Shown: positions 33,658-42,703, numbered from the stretch's first letter. The stretch: DNA of 64,000 nucleotides from Chryseobacterium shigense (GCF_014207845.1 NZ_JACHLC010000001.1:1550001-1614000), one strand, 5' to 3'. Numbers and translations are program-made. The notes: generated by a model not told the origin, from the sequence alone.

Positions 33658-35664
33658 TTATTTCTTATTGAAGTTTTCTGCGAAAAAGCCCAGCATATAT
33701 TTATACAATTCCAGTCTGTTCGGCTCTTTTCCGAATCCATGGCCTTCATCATACTTTACAAGATAAGGAACTTCAAATCCTTTTGCGCGCATTGCTTTTA
33801 CAATCTGGTCTGATTCATTGATGTTAACTCTCGGGTCGTTGGCGCCCTGCACTACAAACAAAGGTTTCCTGATCTTATCAATCTGGAAGACCGGTGAAAC
33901 TTCTTTGGCTGTTTTTGCTTCTTCAGGATTATCAAGATCATACCAGATCTGCTTTACCATTTCTTTATAAGGTTTCCAGTATTCAGGGAAAGAATCGAAG
34001 AAAGTAAAGATGTTGGATACCCCTACGTAATCTACACCGCATGCATATAGGTCCGGAGTTTTGATAAGCCCCATCAGAGTAGCGTAACCACCGTGGCTTC
34101 CTCCGTAAATGGCAATTTTATCTTTATCTATCCAGCCTTGTTCAATGGCATATTTTACTCCATCTTCCACATCATCCATTGCTTTTCTTCCGATCTGCTT
34201 GTATCCTGCTTTCTGGAATTCTTTTCCATAGCCTCCGGAAATCCTGAAGTTGACCTGGAGCGTTGCATATCCTCTGCTGGCAAAAAGCTGCGTTTCCGGA
34301 TTGAATCCCCACTGATCCCGGATTCCCTGCGGACCACCGTGAGGGTTAACGATAAGAGGAACCTTTTTACCTTCAAGAGCTGCTTTGGGAAGGGTGATGT
34401 ATCCGTGAATGGTAAGCCCGTCCCTGCTTTTGAATTCAATAGGTCTCATTTCTGCCATGTCTTCTTCTTTCAGCTGAGGCATCAGGTTGTAAAGAAGGCT
34501 TATTTTTTTGCTTTTTGTATCATATTCGTAGTAGGCTCCGTACAGTTTGTCGCTTCCTACGTAAACCAGCAGCTTGTCGTTATTGTCGTCTGAAGAAACA
34601 ATGGAAAACTGTTTGTACTTAAATTCAGATTTCAGCTTATCATCAACATCCTTATAAAATTGGCTTACAGGAACGGTTTCATTTTTAATACCGTCATAGC
34701 TGATGTAATCAAGCTCGTAATTTCTGTTTTTGCCGGCTACGCTTATGGAGTTGACATCAAATACAGGATTGGAATATACTTCCCTGATTACTGCGTTTTT
34801 CTTCAGGTCGTAAAGAACAATTCTGGATTTATCACTGTCCAGATTGGTAACGACATAGGCTTCGTCCTTATTTTTAGAATTATCGTTAAGCGTTATGATA
34901 TAAAACGTGTCCTTCCAGTCCGTGGATTTCAGGAGGTTGAATTTTCCTGTCTGCAGATCTTTATAATAGGTTTTGGTTGTGAGACCATTTTCAAGAACCG
35001 AATATCCTCTGAGATTACCGTCTTTATCAAAGATATAATCATCAATAGGACTGTTTACGTCTTTATTTTCATACAGCTGGGTCATTTCTCCTGTATTGAA
35101 ATTGATTTTATAAGGTTCAAAGATCTGTTTGTTGTTTTTATTCATAGTTACCACAACAAAATCGGTATCTTTTATCAGCTTTACGGTTCCCAGTGTAATT
35201 CCGTCAAAAGGAGTAAGGTCTTTAAGATTTTTCCCGTCAATATCTGCTGCATACAGGTGGATATTTTCATTTCCGCCTTTATCCTGGGTAAAGAACAGGC
35301 GTTTGTTGCCAAGCCAGCCATAACTCTTGATGAGATCATCTTTTTCAACGATGGCTTTGGTAATTTTTCCTGTTTTCAGCTCTTTTACATAAACATGGTT
35401 CTTTTTGTCCTTATCTTTTTCTTTGTAGGAAAGATACTGCCCGTCGGGAGATATTTTAAACTGGGAAGCATTAGGCCTTGCAAAATAATCTTCTACTTTG
35501 TATTTAAAGTTTCCTTTGTCGTAAGAGATCAGTTTTTCAAGATTTGCTTTAGTGGATGGAAGCGTAGGGTCGCCCGGCAGCTTGGCCGTTGAGGTCTGTG
35601 CATTGATCATAATTGCTGAGAGTACGATTTGAGCCGCACCAAAAATTTTAGTATTGAAATTCAT
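33658..35664 (-). CDS. S9 family (prolyl oligopeptidase) peptidase, secreted
   Basis: 668 residues: signal peptide (1-22, ending MINAQ), seven-bladed beta-propeller (about 60-400) and C-terminal alpha/beta-hydrolase domain with Ser523 (YGGSHGGYATL), Asp610 (GANDPRVN) and His642 (DEGHGFG). This is the acylaminoacyl/prolyl oligopeptidase type common in Bacteroidetes. It would degrade oligopeptides in the periplasm or outside. Monocistronic by spacing. Long open frames on the opposite strand of this gene are shadows. Confidence 0.92.
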   Translation of the reverse strand: MNFNTKIFGAAQIVLSAIMINAQTSTAKLPGDPTLPSTKANLEKLISYDKGNFKYKVEDYFARPNASQFKISPDGQYLSYKEKDKDKKNHVYVKELKTGKITKAIVEKDDLIKSYGWLGNKRLFFTQDKGGNENIHLYAADIDGKNLKDLTPFDGITLGTVKLIKDTDFVVVTMNKNNKQIFEPYKINFNTGEMTQLYENKDVNSPIDDYIFDKDGNLRGYSVLENGLTTKTYYKDLQTGKFNLLKSTDWKDTFYIITLNDNSKNKDEAYVVTNLDSDKSRIVLYDLKKNAVIREVYSNPVFDVNSISVAGKNRNYELDYISYDGIKNETVPVSQFYKDVDDKLKSEFKYKQFSIVSSDDNNDKLLVYVGSDKLYGAYYEYDTKSKKISLLYNLMPQLKEEDMAEMRPIEFKSRDGLTIHGYITLPKAALEGKKVPLIVNPHGGPQGIRDQWGFNPETQLFASRGYATLQVNFRISGGYGKEFQKAGYKQIGRKAMDDVEDGVKYAIEQGWIDKDKIAIYGGSHGGYATLMGLIKTPDLYACGVDYVGVSNIFTFFDSFPEYWKPYKEMVKQIWYDLDNPEEAKTAKEVSPVFQIDKIRKPLFVVQGANDPRVNINESDQIVKAMRAKGFEVPYLVKYDEGHGFGKEPNRLELYKYMLGFFAENFNKK

Positions 35665-35884
35665 AATTCATATTTTGGATGGTTAAATTATTTGTCACAG
35701 GATCTTAAGTTAATTAAAACCTTATATATAATAGGACAATCTCATCTTCAAAATGTTACATTAATTATGAATGTTTTTATAAATAATTCAAGGGTATTTA
35801 TATATTAATTTATAAGTATTGACATAATTATCATGAGAAAACTTGGAATGCTTTTCATTTCAAAAGGAGATATTAGACTTTTTA

Positions 35885-35984
35885 ACCACAGATTTCGCTG
35901 ATTTACACAGATGTTTTTGATGGGCTTTATAGAAATTGTTAAAATTATGCGCAATCATCTGTGTAAATCAGCGAAATCTGTGGT
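35885..35984. repeat. 29-bp perfect inverted repeat with 42-bp spacer
   Basis: Left arm 35885-35913 starts ACCACAGATTTCGCTGATTT; the right arm 35956-35984 is its exact reverse complement ending AAATCTGTGGT. It sits in the 435-bp gap between the S9 peptidase and DoxX genes, which otherwise shows no gene. Similar CACAGATTTCGCTG sequences are known to me as dispersed repeats in Bacteroidetes. Confidence 0.85.
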
Positions 35985-36099
35985 AAGTAAAAAAGACAGA
36001 AAACACTAGTATTTACTATTTTAATGATAAACTATAACATAATTTCTATCTCTTTTTTTTAGAAAAAATGGATTAATTTAAAATAATAAAATCTGTCCT

Positions 36100-36558
36100 T
36101 TAATTCAGATAAATTCCGAAATACCAGGTCCAGACTATAAGAATAATCTGCATGGGTATTCTTTCCAGGTAAAGGTATTTCATTCCGGGACCTGTATAAT
36201 CTGCTTTGAAAATATTGATATTTTTCTTTGAAGAATTAATGTTGGCAATAAATACCAAAACATAAAAAACAATAAGCAGTATAGCTGTAATCTCTCTTAT
36301 AGAAGGGATCATTAAACCAATTCCGGCAGCAATCTCAAGAATTCCCGTACAATATACCCAGAACATTTTACCGGGAACAAAATCAGGAATCATCATGGCC
36401 ATTCCTGTCTGAAATTTAAAATGGGAGAATCCTGTGAAGATAATAAACACAGCCATTCCCAAATTTCCTGAAAATAAATAGTCCGGCTTTCCCTGAAATA
36501 CATAAGTTCCTACCAAAGCAAGCATGAATACTGCAAAAAGGATCGTTAATAATTTCAT
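36100..36558 (-). CDS. DoxX family membrane protein
   Basis: 152 residues with four transmembrane helices, including GMAVFIIFTGFSHF, GMAMMIPDFVPGK, VYCTGILEIAAGIGLMIPS and LLIVFYVLVFIANI. These match the DoxX/YkgB pattern (conserved helix 3 GxLExxxGxxL). Members are linked to redox or detoxification complexes in the inner membrane; the precise role is unknown. Upstream of it (higher coordinate) lies a bidirectional terminator, so it has its own promoter. Confidence 0.85.
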   Translation of the reverse strand: MKLLTILFAVFMLALVGTYVFQGKPDYLFSGNLGMAVFIIFTGFSHFKFQTGMAMMIPDFVPGKMFWVYCTGILEIAAGIGLMIPSIREITAILLIVFYVLVFIANINSSKKNINIFKADYTGPGMKYLYLERIPMQIILIVWTWYFGIYLN

Positions 36559-36630
36559 TTTTTATTTTTATTTACTGTACTTAAAAGATAAAATAAATTT
36601 CGCAATATTGAGTACAATACATTCATAAAA

Positions 36631-36657
36631 AACCACATAGTTTTAATCTATGTGGTT
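36631..36657. terminator. Terminator after the SRPBCC pair
   Basis: Perfect 10-bp stem AACCACATAG / CTATGTGGTT with T runs in both directions. Confidence 0.75.
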
Positions 36658-36682
36658 TTTCTTTTTATAACAGGGAATTTGG

Positions 36683-37117
36683 CTATTTTTCAGAAAGGTT
36701 TTTCACTACTTCCAGCCCTTGTTTAAATCCGCTGTCGATATCATCTTTCCATTCTTTTTCCACCTGCACTTCTACGTGAAGTTTGGTTTTTCCATCCAGA
36801 TCAATAAGAATGTATTTTTCAAAAGAACCGCTCCATTCCATTACTTCTTTACTTTGTGTGTCTTCATTGCCTTCTTTATCTACCATTCCCAAATGTTTGA
36901 AGATAATCTGGTTAGGTTCATCAATACTATCGATGGTTGACACCATTCCTCCGCCTTCTACGCTCAGGAAATAGGTTTTTCCTCCTACTTTCCAATCGGT
37001 TTTCATTTCGGATCCGTTGCCGAAGAACTTCGTCCATTCAGGATAATTGTTCCACAGAACATCCCAGACTTTTTGTTGTGATGCATTGATTTCCGTTTCG
37101 TAAGATAAGGTTTCCAT
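36683..37117 (-). CDS. SRPBCC domain protein (AHSA1/polyketide cyclase type)
   Basis: 144 residues forming one START-like fold: YETEINASQQKVWDVLWNNYPEWTKFF at the start (N-terminal strand plus helix, quoted as two parts: YETEINASQQKVW and DVLWNNYPEWTKF), then SWEG-type strands. No catalytic residues are conserved; the family binds hydrophobic ligands. Paralog of the neighbour at 37140-37568, 22 bp upstream, same strand, so an operon. Cytoplasmic, function unknown. Confidence 0.82.
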   Translation of the reverse strand: METLSYETEINASQQKVWDVLWNNYPEWTKFFGNGSEMKTDWKVGGKTYFLSVEGGGMVSTIDSIDEPNQIIFKHLGMVDKEGNEDTQSKEVMEWSGSFEKYILIDLDGKTKLHVEVQVEKEWKDDIDSGFKQGLEVVKNLSEK

Positions 37118-37139
37118 ATTTATTTTATTTGTTTTGTCT

Positions 37140-37568
37140 TTATAATTGATTTTCCGAAAGGTTTTTCACAATACCCAAAGCTGTCGGGAATTTTTCTTCA
37201 AAAAAGCTCTGAAATTCTTCAGGGGTATTTATTTCAATTTTCAATATTGTTCCGGTTTCTGTTTCCTGTAAAATATAGGCTTCTGTTGCTTCACCCCAAG
37301 CCTGCTCTTGTTCCACCCCGTCATAGATTTCCCCGAGATGCAGGAATTTCATTTCTTTATGGGGTATGTTTTTTTCAATACGGCTGTACATCCCATTATT
37401 GTTCGGATCAAAGAATTTTATAATACTTCCTTCTTCAAAACTACCCAGATAAAAAGAGCCTTCTGTAAATGCCGTTGTCCATTGCCTGTAAGTGATATCG
37501 CTCCAAAGCACATCCCAGACTTTTTCAGGAGGTGCATCAATCTGGATTTCAAAAAATAGTTTCTGCAT
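37140..37568 (-). CDS. SRPBCC domain protein
   Basis: 142 residues, START-like: FEIQIDAPPEKVWDVLWSD, FDPNNNGMYSRIE, KFLHLGEIYDG, and a C-terminal helix ending KNLSENQL that parallels KNLSEK in the downstream paralog. The two genes arose by tandem duplication. A -7 promoter element lies at 37635-37642. Ligand unknown. Confidence 0.82.
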   Translation of the reverse strand: MQKLFFEIQIDAPPEKVWDVLWSDITYRQWTTAFTEGSFYLGSFEEGSIIKFFDPNNNGMYSRIEKNIPHKEMKFLHLGEIYDGVEQEQAWGEATEAYILQETETGTILKIEINTPEEFQSFFEEKFPTALGIVKNLSENQL

Positions 37569-37634
37569 TGTTTTTTATTTAGATGTTAAATTGTTAGAAA
37601 TTAGAGGTTAGTTTTTTATTTGTACGACATATTT

Positions 37635-37642
37635 CAAATGTA
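37635..37642 (-). promoter_or_regulatory. -7 promoter element of the SRPBCC pair
   Basis: TACATTTG on the reverse strand, exact TAnnTTTG, 66 bp before the start codon at 37568. Confidence 0.4.
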
Positions 37643-37668
37643 CGCTTTTCTGACTTCCAATTTCTCTC

Positions 37669-38502
37669 TTATCCTCCTACAAAGTCTCCTCCGTTGATGT
37701 GAATTACTTCTCCGGTGATATAATCTGCATCCCTGGAGGCAAGGAAAACATAAGCGGGAGCAACTTCTGACGGCTGCCCTGCCCGTTTCAGAGGAGTATC
37801 TTTTCCGAATGTTGAAAGATCATCAAAGGTTTCTTTCACAAGCGGCGTCCATATGGGACCGGGAGCAACTCCGTTAACCAGGATTTTCTTTTCGGCAAGA
37901 TTGGTTGAAAGTGATCGTATGAAAGATAAAATGGCGCCTTTAGTGGCTGCATAATCAATCAGATGATCACTTCCCCTGTATGCCGTAACTGAGGTGGTAC
38001 AGATGATCCGGCCTCCTTCCCCTATTAAAGGTAAAAAATCTCTTGTGAACGAAATCATGGAAATAATGTTGGTATTAAAAGTTTCCTGAATCTGCTTATC
38101 TGAAATTTTTTCAAGACTGCTTTTTGAGGTATGAATTCCGGCATTATTGACGAGAATATCCAGATTATTCCATTCTTTTTTTACCTTATCCGCACATTTT
38201 GTCCTGAATGCTTTTTTAGTAAGATCACCTTTTATAAGAATACATTGCCGGCCTTCATTCTCAATCAGTTTTTTGGTTTCTTCAGCATCATCATCGCTTT
38301 CTTTATAAATAATTGCAATGTCAGCTCCTTCTCTCGCAAAGTGAACTGCTACGGCCTGTCCTATTCCGCTGTCTCCACCTGAAATAACAGCTTTTTTTCC
38401 AAGAAGTTTCCGGCTTCCCTGGTAATCTTTACGGATAATCTCAGGAAAAAGCCCTTCCTCAGGGACTTTCGATTTAGATTTTGACTTGTTCTGTGTTTTC
38501 AT
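37669..38502 (-). CDS. SDR family oxidoreductase (YghA-like)
   Basis: 277 residues from ATG at 38502; a TTG two codons upstream is less likely. A Lys/Ser-rich N-terminal extension of about 35 residues precedes the Rossmann motif SGGDSGIGQAV (TGxxxGIG type), NNAG (in LVNNAGIH), Ser in CTTSVTAYRGS and YxxxK in DYAATKGA. The C-terminus YITGEVIHINGGDFVGG is typical of glucose/aldehyde-type SDRs such as YghA and general stress protein 39. Substrate unspecified. Part of the small-enzyme cluster. Confidence 0.9.
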   Translation of the reverse strand: MKTQNKSKSKSKVPEEGLFPEIIRKDYQGSRKLLGKKAVISGGDSGIGQAVAVHFAREGADIAIIYKESDDDAEETKKLIENEGRQCILIKGDLTKKAFRTKCADKVKKEWNNLDILVNNAGIHTSKSSLEKISDKQIQETFNTNIISMISFTRDFLPLIGEGGRIICTTSVTAYRGSDHLIDYAATKGAILSFIRSLSTNLAEKKILVNGVAPGPIWTPLVKETFDDLSTFGKDTPLKRAGQPSEVAPAYVFLASRDADYITGEVIHINGGDFVGG

Positions 38503-38583
38503 AAGCAAATCTTTTCCCTAAACTCCATCAAACAGCAAGCCGAAATAGTCAGTAAAAAAATGGGAAAGGGTAAAAAGGCAAGA

Positions 38584-38621
38584 TTGCTAAAAGACTAAAA
38601 ATCAAATTTGTCTTTTAGCAA
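38584..38621. terminator. Hairpin after the VOC gene, possible terminator
   Basis: Stem TTGCTAAAAGAC / GTCTTTTAGCAA with a 14-nt loop, 23 bp after the stop at 38644; weak T run, so termination is uncertain. Confidence 0.45.
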
Positions 38622-38643
38622 GTCTGCTATTTAGCCTTAAATT

Positions 38644-39510
38644 TTAAGAATTATAAGCTTCTTCCAGGTCTTTTATAATAATCTTCTGCATTTTCATCAT
38701 TGCCTGTACTGCTTTCCGGCTTTTTGCCTGATCAGGATCATTCATCAGCTGGATGAGTCTTTTCGGAACAATCTGCCAGCTTACTCCATATCTGTCTTTC
38801 AGCCAGCCGCACATGCTTTCTCTTCCGCCTTCAGAAGTAAGTGTGTCCCATAGATGATCGGTCTGCTGCTGGTCATCTGTCATAATGACTATGGAAATTC
38901 CTTCATTGAAATCGAACTGATGATCGTAGGAATTATCCATACAGAAGAAACTGTATCCATCAATGGTAAAATGGGCGTGCTGTATATTTTCGGCAGGTTC
39001 GGGTATGGAATGTCCTTCTCCTCCATCACCATATTTCAGGATATTTCCAATACTGGAATTGGGGAAAGTTTTGGTATAAAATTTCATAGCTTCCATAGCT
39101 TTTCCGTTATTCTGATGGATGAACATCATGGTAGGAATAATTCTCTGGGATTCGGGTTTGTCTCCTAAAAACAGCTGCCAGGTAACTCCGTATTTATCCT
39201 GTACCCATCCGTATTTTTTGCTCCATGAATAAGAATCCAGGGCCATAAGGACAATTCCGCCTTCTGTTAATTTGTCCCAGTATTTTTGTACCTCATCTTC
39301 GGTGTTACAGATCACCATAAAGGAAATAGAGGGATTGGTCTTAAAATGGGGACCTCCGTTCAGCAGCATCAGTTTCTGCCCGAACAGGTCAATGTTCATT
39401 ACAACAGGTGTATCTGCAGTAACTTTCCCGTCAAAGACTTCGCAATAAAATTCTGCGGCTTCTTTTGATTCTGTATCAAACCATAGACAGGGAAAAATAT
39501 CGTTATTCAT
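38644..39510 (-). CDS. Two-domain VOC (PhnB-like) protein
   Basis: 288 residues from ATG 39510 (a TTG three codons upstream is the alternative). Two tandem 3-demethylubiquinone-methyltransferase/PhnB-like VOC domains: CLWFDTESKEAAEFYCEVF and, after about residue 130, MFIHQNNGKAMEAMKFYTKTF, each ending in KYGV(T/S)WQ. VOC proteins bind metals or small substrates; PhnB-type members have no proven reaction. Cytoplasmic. An exact -7 element lies upstream (39558-39565). Confidence 0.87.
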   Translation of the reverse strand: MNNDIFPCLWFDTESKEAAEFYCEVFDGKVTADTPVVMNIDLFGQKLMLLNGGPHFKTNPSISFMVICNTEDEVQKYWDKLTEGGIVLMALDSYSWSKKYGWVQDKYGVTWQLFLGDKPESQRIIPTMMFIHQNNGKAMEAMKFYTKTFPNSSIGNILKYGDGGEGHSIPEPAENIQHAHFTIDGYSFFCMDNSYDHQFDFNEGISIVIMTDDQQQTDHLWDTLTSEGGRESMCGWLKDRYGVSWQIVPKRLIQLMNDPDQAKSRKAVQAMMKMQKIIIKDLEEAYNS

Positions 39511-39557
39511 ACTATTCAATTTAGGGGTGAAAATATAGTTTTGTTCATCATGACTTG

Positions 39558-39565
39558 CAAATATA
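39558..39565 (-). promoter_or_regulatory. -7 promoter element of the two-domain VOC gene
   Basis: TATATTTG on the reverse strand, exact TAnnTTTG, about 48 bp before the start at 39510. Confidence 0.4.
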
Positions 39566-39598
39566 TCAGTAATGATGAGATTTCTGGTAGTGTAACAG

Positions 39599-39856
39599 TC
39601 AGTTTTTGAAAGAAACCCGGTGTTCTTTCATATGATCTTTCAGTTTCTGCATGGCATTCCTTCCGAAACCATGAAGCTTCATGATCTCTTCCTCGGAATA
39701 GTCCGAAAGTTTTTCAAGAGAATCAATTTTTTCTCTTTCCAAAGCTCTTCTGGCCGGTAATGCAATAATCCCGGACAGGAAATTGCTGTTCTTGATGACA
39801 TGATTAACAGCACAAATAGAGACTAAGGATTTTGCCATTATAACCAGATTTATCAT
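39599..39856 (-). CDS. Helix-hairpin-helix / RNA polymerase alpha-CTD-like small protein
   Basis: 85 residues. The C-terminal ~55 residues, LPARRALEREKIDSLEKLSD then EEIMKLHGFGRNAMQKLKDH, match the alpha-CTD-like helix-hairpin-helix found in stand-alone Bacteroidetes proteins. The N-terminal 25 residues (MINLVIMAKSLVSICAVNHV) are unusual, and a start at Met7 is possible. DNA binding is plausible. It lies within the VOC/SRPBCC cluster. Confidence 0.75.
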   Translation of the reverse strand: MINLVIMAKSLVSICAVNHVIKNSNFLSGIIALPARRALEREKIDSLEKLSDYSEEEIMKLHGFGRNAMQKLKDHMKEHRVSFKN

Positions 39857-39873
39857 GACTAAAAATGAGTATT

Positions 39874-40287
39874 TTAATGGTTTTCAACATATTTGTGAAA
39901 GTTGTTCAGGATAGCATACCAGCCGTCCCGCTGCATTTCCACGGAATTCTGTGTTTCAGGGTCGAAAATTTCGGTAACCTTCGTGGTGTTTTCGTCAATC
40001 TTATCAAAAATGACCTCAACTTTACGGCCGTCTTCCATATGGTATTTAATGACTGAATTCGGGACTACCTCATCATAAAATCCTTCAAAATCGAAACCGA
40101 AACTTTTATCTTTTGCTTCCATTCTGGTTTTGAATTTTCCTCCGACTCTTAAATCATTTTCTGAGCTGGGGCACTGCCAGGATTCATGGGCAAAATTCCA
40201 TTTTGTGATATGTTTGGGTTCATTAAAATAATTCCAGACTTTTTCTACCGGAGCTAAAATGGTGATATCTATTTTAATCGGATCCAT
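39874..40287 (-). CDS. SRPBCC domain protein (AHSA1 type)
   Basis: 137 residues: ITILAPVEKVWNYFNEPKH, ITKWNFAHESWQCPSSENDL, GGKFKTRMEAKDKSFGFDF and TKVTEIFDPETQNSVEMQR. This is the classic AHSA1-like fold, one domain. It lies 17 bp upstream of the HHH gene on the same strand. Ligand unknown; such proteins accompany VOC/PhnB genes in flavobacteria. Confidence 0.85.
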   Translation of the reverse strand: MDPIKIDITILAPVEKVWNYFNEPKHITKWNFAHESWQCPSSENDLRVGGKFKTRMEAKDKSFGFDFEGFYDEVVPNSVIKYHMEDGRKVEVIFDKIDENTTKVTEIFDPETQNSVEMQRDGWYAILNNFHKYVENH

Positions 40288-40365
40288 AGTTTTACTTTTT
40301 AAATGTTTAGGTGAAAAGGCAGCCCGGGGTAGGACCGCCCTTGAATAATTTAGTTAAATATAAGA

Positions 40366-40797
40366 TTATTTTGTATATTCTTCGTTATAGTTCACCATCC
40401 AATGAACACCGTATTTATCCTGGAAGCTTCCGAAATAATCTCCCCAGAACTGGTCTTCAATGGGCATTTCTATGTTTCCGCCTTCAGAAAGACCTTTGAA
40501 AAGCCTGTCTGCTTCTTCCTTTGATTCCGGGAAAATGGATACATAGTTATTATTTCCCACGTTGAGGGTCTGTCCGAAAGCGGGAACAATATCTGAAGCC
40601 ATAAGAAGATCATTCCCGATAGGCAAAGCAATATGCATTACCCTGTTTTTCTCTTCATCTGATAAATTTTCGGTTCCGGGAGCGTTACCCATTTTGTGAA
40701 TTTCACCGAGGAATTCTCCTCCGAAAACTGATTTGTAAAAATTGAAAGCTTCTTCTGCTTTTCCGTCAAAATTCAGGTATGGATTTAATTTTGCCAT
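40366..40797 (-). CDS. VOC family protein, PhnB-like
   Basis: 143 residues. MAKLNPYLNFDGKAEEAFNF, SVFGGEFLGE, and C-terminal FWGDYFGSFQDKYGVHWMVN are standard PhnB/3-demethylubiquinone-type VOC blocks. A single-domain protein of normal length. No metal-ligand assignment is certain. Part of the co-directional cluster. Confidence 0.88.
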   Translation of the reverse strand: MAKLNPYLNFDGKAEEAFNFYKSVFGGEFLGEIHKMGNAPGTENLSDEEKNRVMHIALPIGNDLLMASDIVPAFGQTLNVGNNNYVSIFPESKEEADRLFKGLSEGGNIEMPIEDQFWGDYFGSFQDKYGVHWMVNYNEEYTK

Positions 40798-40879
40798 GAT
40801 TTCTTGTTTTTAAATGTTGTTATTAATTTAGTGTATGCTTTATTTTAAATTGAATCATTAAAAGAATAGCACTTTCATC

Positions 40880-41656
40880 TTAATGGTTTAAAAATTTAAC
40901 GGCTTCATTCACTGTCAGGTCTATCAGATTCTTATCTGTATTTCCTCCAAAATCAGCCATCATATAGGAGCCGTGGGTTGCCGGAAGGATCATTAGCTGG
41001 GATCCGGGAACCAGACGCCACATTTCTACAGCATGTTCAGGTTTCATTACATCTTTGTCTCCGGTTATGAACAGTGCAGGAGCTTTTATTGATGTTAAAA
41101 CTTTTCCGTCCCAGTCTTCAAAGGTCTGCATCCTTTTACTGTCTTTATCAAACATGTTTTCGAGCTTTGAAAAATCAGGGTTCAGGTTAAGAAAATTGAT
41201 TTTAAGAGGTTCGGGCATTGAATCTAATGTGGCTTCTGCCATACTTTCAAAGAAACCGTCCATCATTCCTGCTCTTTTATAAAATGAGGATGCAACGATA
41301 ATCTTTTCTGTTATTTCAGGATAAAGATGAGCGATCTGCATTACTGTGTTTCCACCGTTGCTGAAACCCCAGAATGAAGCTTTTTCAGTATGAAGTTCTT
41401 TTAAGAGGGCAGCTACGTCATGAGCGTCCTGTTCAAAGGTTTCGGGGATATCACGGTGATCTGTCATTCCGTGATTTTGCAGATCAATTCCTATTAACTG
41501 AAACCGGCTTTCAAGTCTGGAAATGATCTCTTTAAAATCAAATAAGATTGAAGATCCTCCGCCATGAACCAGTACCAAAGGTTTTCCGGAACCGTAGATT
41601 TCATAATACATCCGGATTCCGTTGACATGCTTGTAGCCTTTTTCCTTAGGTTCCAT
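40880..41656 (-). CDS. Alpha/beta hydrolase
   Basis: 258 residues, no signal peptide. Motifs: HGGGSS (31-36, oxyanion hole), nucleophile elbow GFSNGG (Ser99), acid in FITGDKDVMKPEHA and His in PATHGSYM. Epoxide hydrolase/haloperoxidase-like fold; substrate unknown. It starts 3 bp after the stop of the DinB gene, so the two are co-transcribed and probably coupled. Confidence 0.87.
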   Translation of the reverse strand: MEPKEKGYKHVNGIRMYYEIYGSGKPLVLVHGGGSSILFDFKEIISRLESRFQLIGIDLQNHGMTDHRDIPETFEQDAHDVAALLKELHTEKASFWGFSNGGNTVMQIAHLYPEITEKIIVASSFYKRAGMMDGFFESMAEATLDSMPEPLKINFLNLNPDFSKLENMFDKDSKRMQTFEDWDGKVLTSIKAPALFITGDKDVMKPEHAVEMWRLVPGSQLMILPATHGSYMMADFGGNTDKNLIDLTVNEAVKFLNH

Positions 41657-41659
41657 CAG

Positions 41660-42184
41660 TTAATATTTTAGATTTTCATCAACGTCATATTTCATTCCAG
41701 GATAGTCAAGGATTCTTCTCATCAAGCCGATCTGTCCGCATAAATAATCTTCACGGCCAATGCACATTCCTGCGAAATTGAGTTTGGTTTCACGGACGAA
41801 AGGGATATTCATTCCGATTTCAAAAATTTCATCCAGTTCCTCATCAGTAACTTCTAAAAGTTTCCGGTAAACTTTTGAAGAAATGTCATGAAAGTTTTTT
41901 TTAAGCTCTTCAAGACCTGGATAATTGTAGTTTTCATCCAGTGCTTTTCCCTGAAAGAAAAGGTCGCTGTAAGGATCTTCTTCTCTGAGGCCTAAAACCC
42001 AGCCCAAGCCATAGCGCATATTCACAAAGTTTCCTGCCATCCAGGCAATATGATTGGTTTTCCCGTCGATTCTTTTCAGAGCGTCTTCTTCCGAGATTCC
42101 TTCCAAAGCATTGAGAAAACTTTGGGAATGCATCCTGTAAGCCGGAATAACAAGCTCTATTTTTTTTGATTTTGGTGTGTCCAT
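41660..42184 (-). CDS. DinB-like four-helix protein with incomplete metal site
   Basis: 174 residues. DinB/YfiT-type bundle: first helix IELVIPAYRMHSQSFLNALE, then KTNHIAWMAGNF (His46) and the last helix EDYLCGQIGLMRRILDYPGM. The last helix normally reads H-x-x-x-H for metal binding; here both positions lack His (EDYLC), so the site may be lost. Bacillithiol/mycothiol-type transferase activity is therefore doubtful. Followed at 3 bp by the hydrolase gene; 20 bp upstream is the broken SRPBCC gene. Confidence 0.78.
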   Translation of the reverse strand: MDTPKSKKIELVIPAYRMHSQSFLNALEGISEEDALKRIDGKTNHIAWMAGNFVNMRYGLGWVLGLREEDPYSDLFFQGKALDENYNYPGLEELKKNFHDISSKVYRKLLEVTDEELDEIFEIGMNIPFVRETKLNFAGMCIGREDYLCGQIGLMRRILDYPGMKYDVDENLKY

Positions 42185-42204
42185 TTTTTGATTTTTTAGT
42201 TGTT

Positions 42205-42645
42205 TTAAAAATGATATCTTTCTGAATAAGGAACGTGAAGCCCTTCTTCTGCAAACTTCCTTAAAATCCTTAAATATAAGGCCCAGCAGAAAGAGCTTTG
42301 CCTAAAATGCCCGTTGGCAGATTTCCAACCTGTGTGATAGAAGCTTATCTCAGTACCGTTTCCTTCTCCCTTTAAAGTAAAGCCAACTTTTGTTCCCAGC
42401 CAGTCTGCATCTGCATCCGTCATGAGAAATTCAATTTCATAAGGAGGGTTGAATTTTGAAATTTTACCTTTCCAGATATATTCTTTAGAAAATTCAAAGA
42501 TATACTCTGAATTAAGTTCCGGAATGCCCTTAGAATAATGGGTTCACCACTCATTAAGAAACTCGGGAACGGAAACCATCCGGAATACATTTTCCAGTGT
42601 ATCATCAACTTCCAGATCATGGAGAATAGAGAAGGAGTTTTCCAT
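42205..42645 (-). pseudogene. SRPBCC gene interrupted by one in-frame TGA
   Basis: A continuous 147-codon frame from ATG 42645 to TAA 42205 contains a single TGA at codon 34 (42544-42546). Before it the protein reads MENSFSILHDLEVDDTLENV...PEFLNEW and after it THYSKGIPELN...EGLHVPYSERYHF, one uninterrupted SRPBCC domain. In relatives the motif at this point is NEWW, so TGG to TGA is the simplest event. A mutation or a sequencing error are both possible; no frameshift is needed. Same strand and 20 bp from the DinB gene. Confidence 0.82.
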
Positions 42646-42703
42646 TTTTTAGATTTTAAATATTTTTTTCTTTGGCTGATTGTTAATCAAACTGTATTCA
42701 ACA

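Noticed and set aside
34660..35592. 310-codon open frame on the plus strand
   Set aside because: Antisense to the S9 peptidase, whose catalytic triad and signal peptide are clear; the frame has no recognisable domain and a Phe/Ile/Val bias of a reverse-strand shadow.
42544..42546. TGA read as tryptophan or selenocysteine
   Set aside because: All other genes here use TGA as stop, no selenocysteine element is seen; a nonsense mutation or error is simpler.
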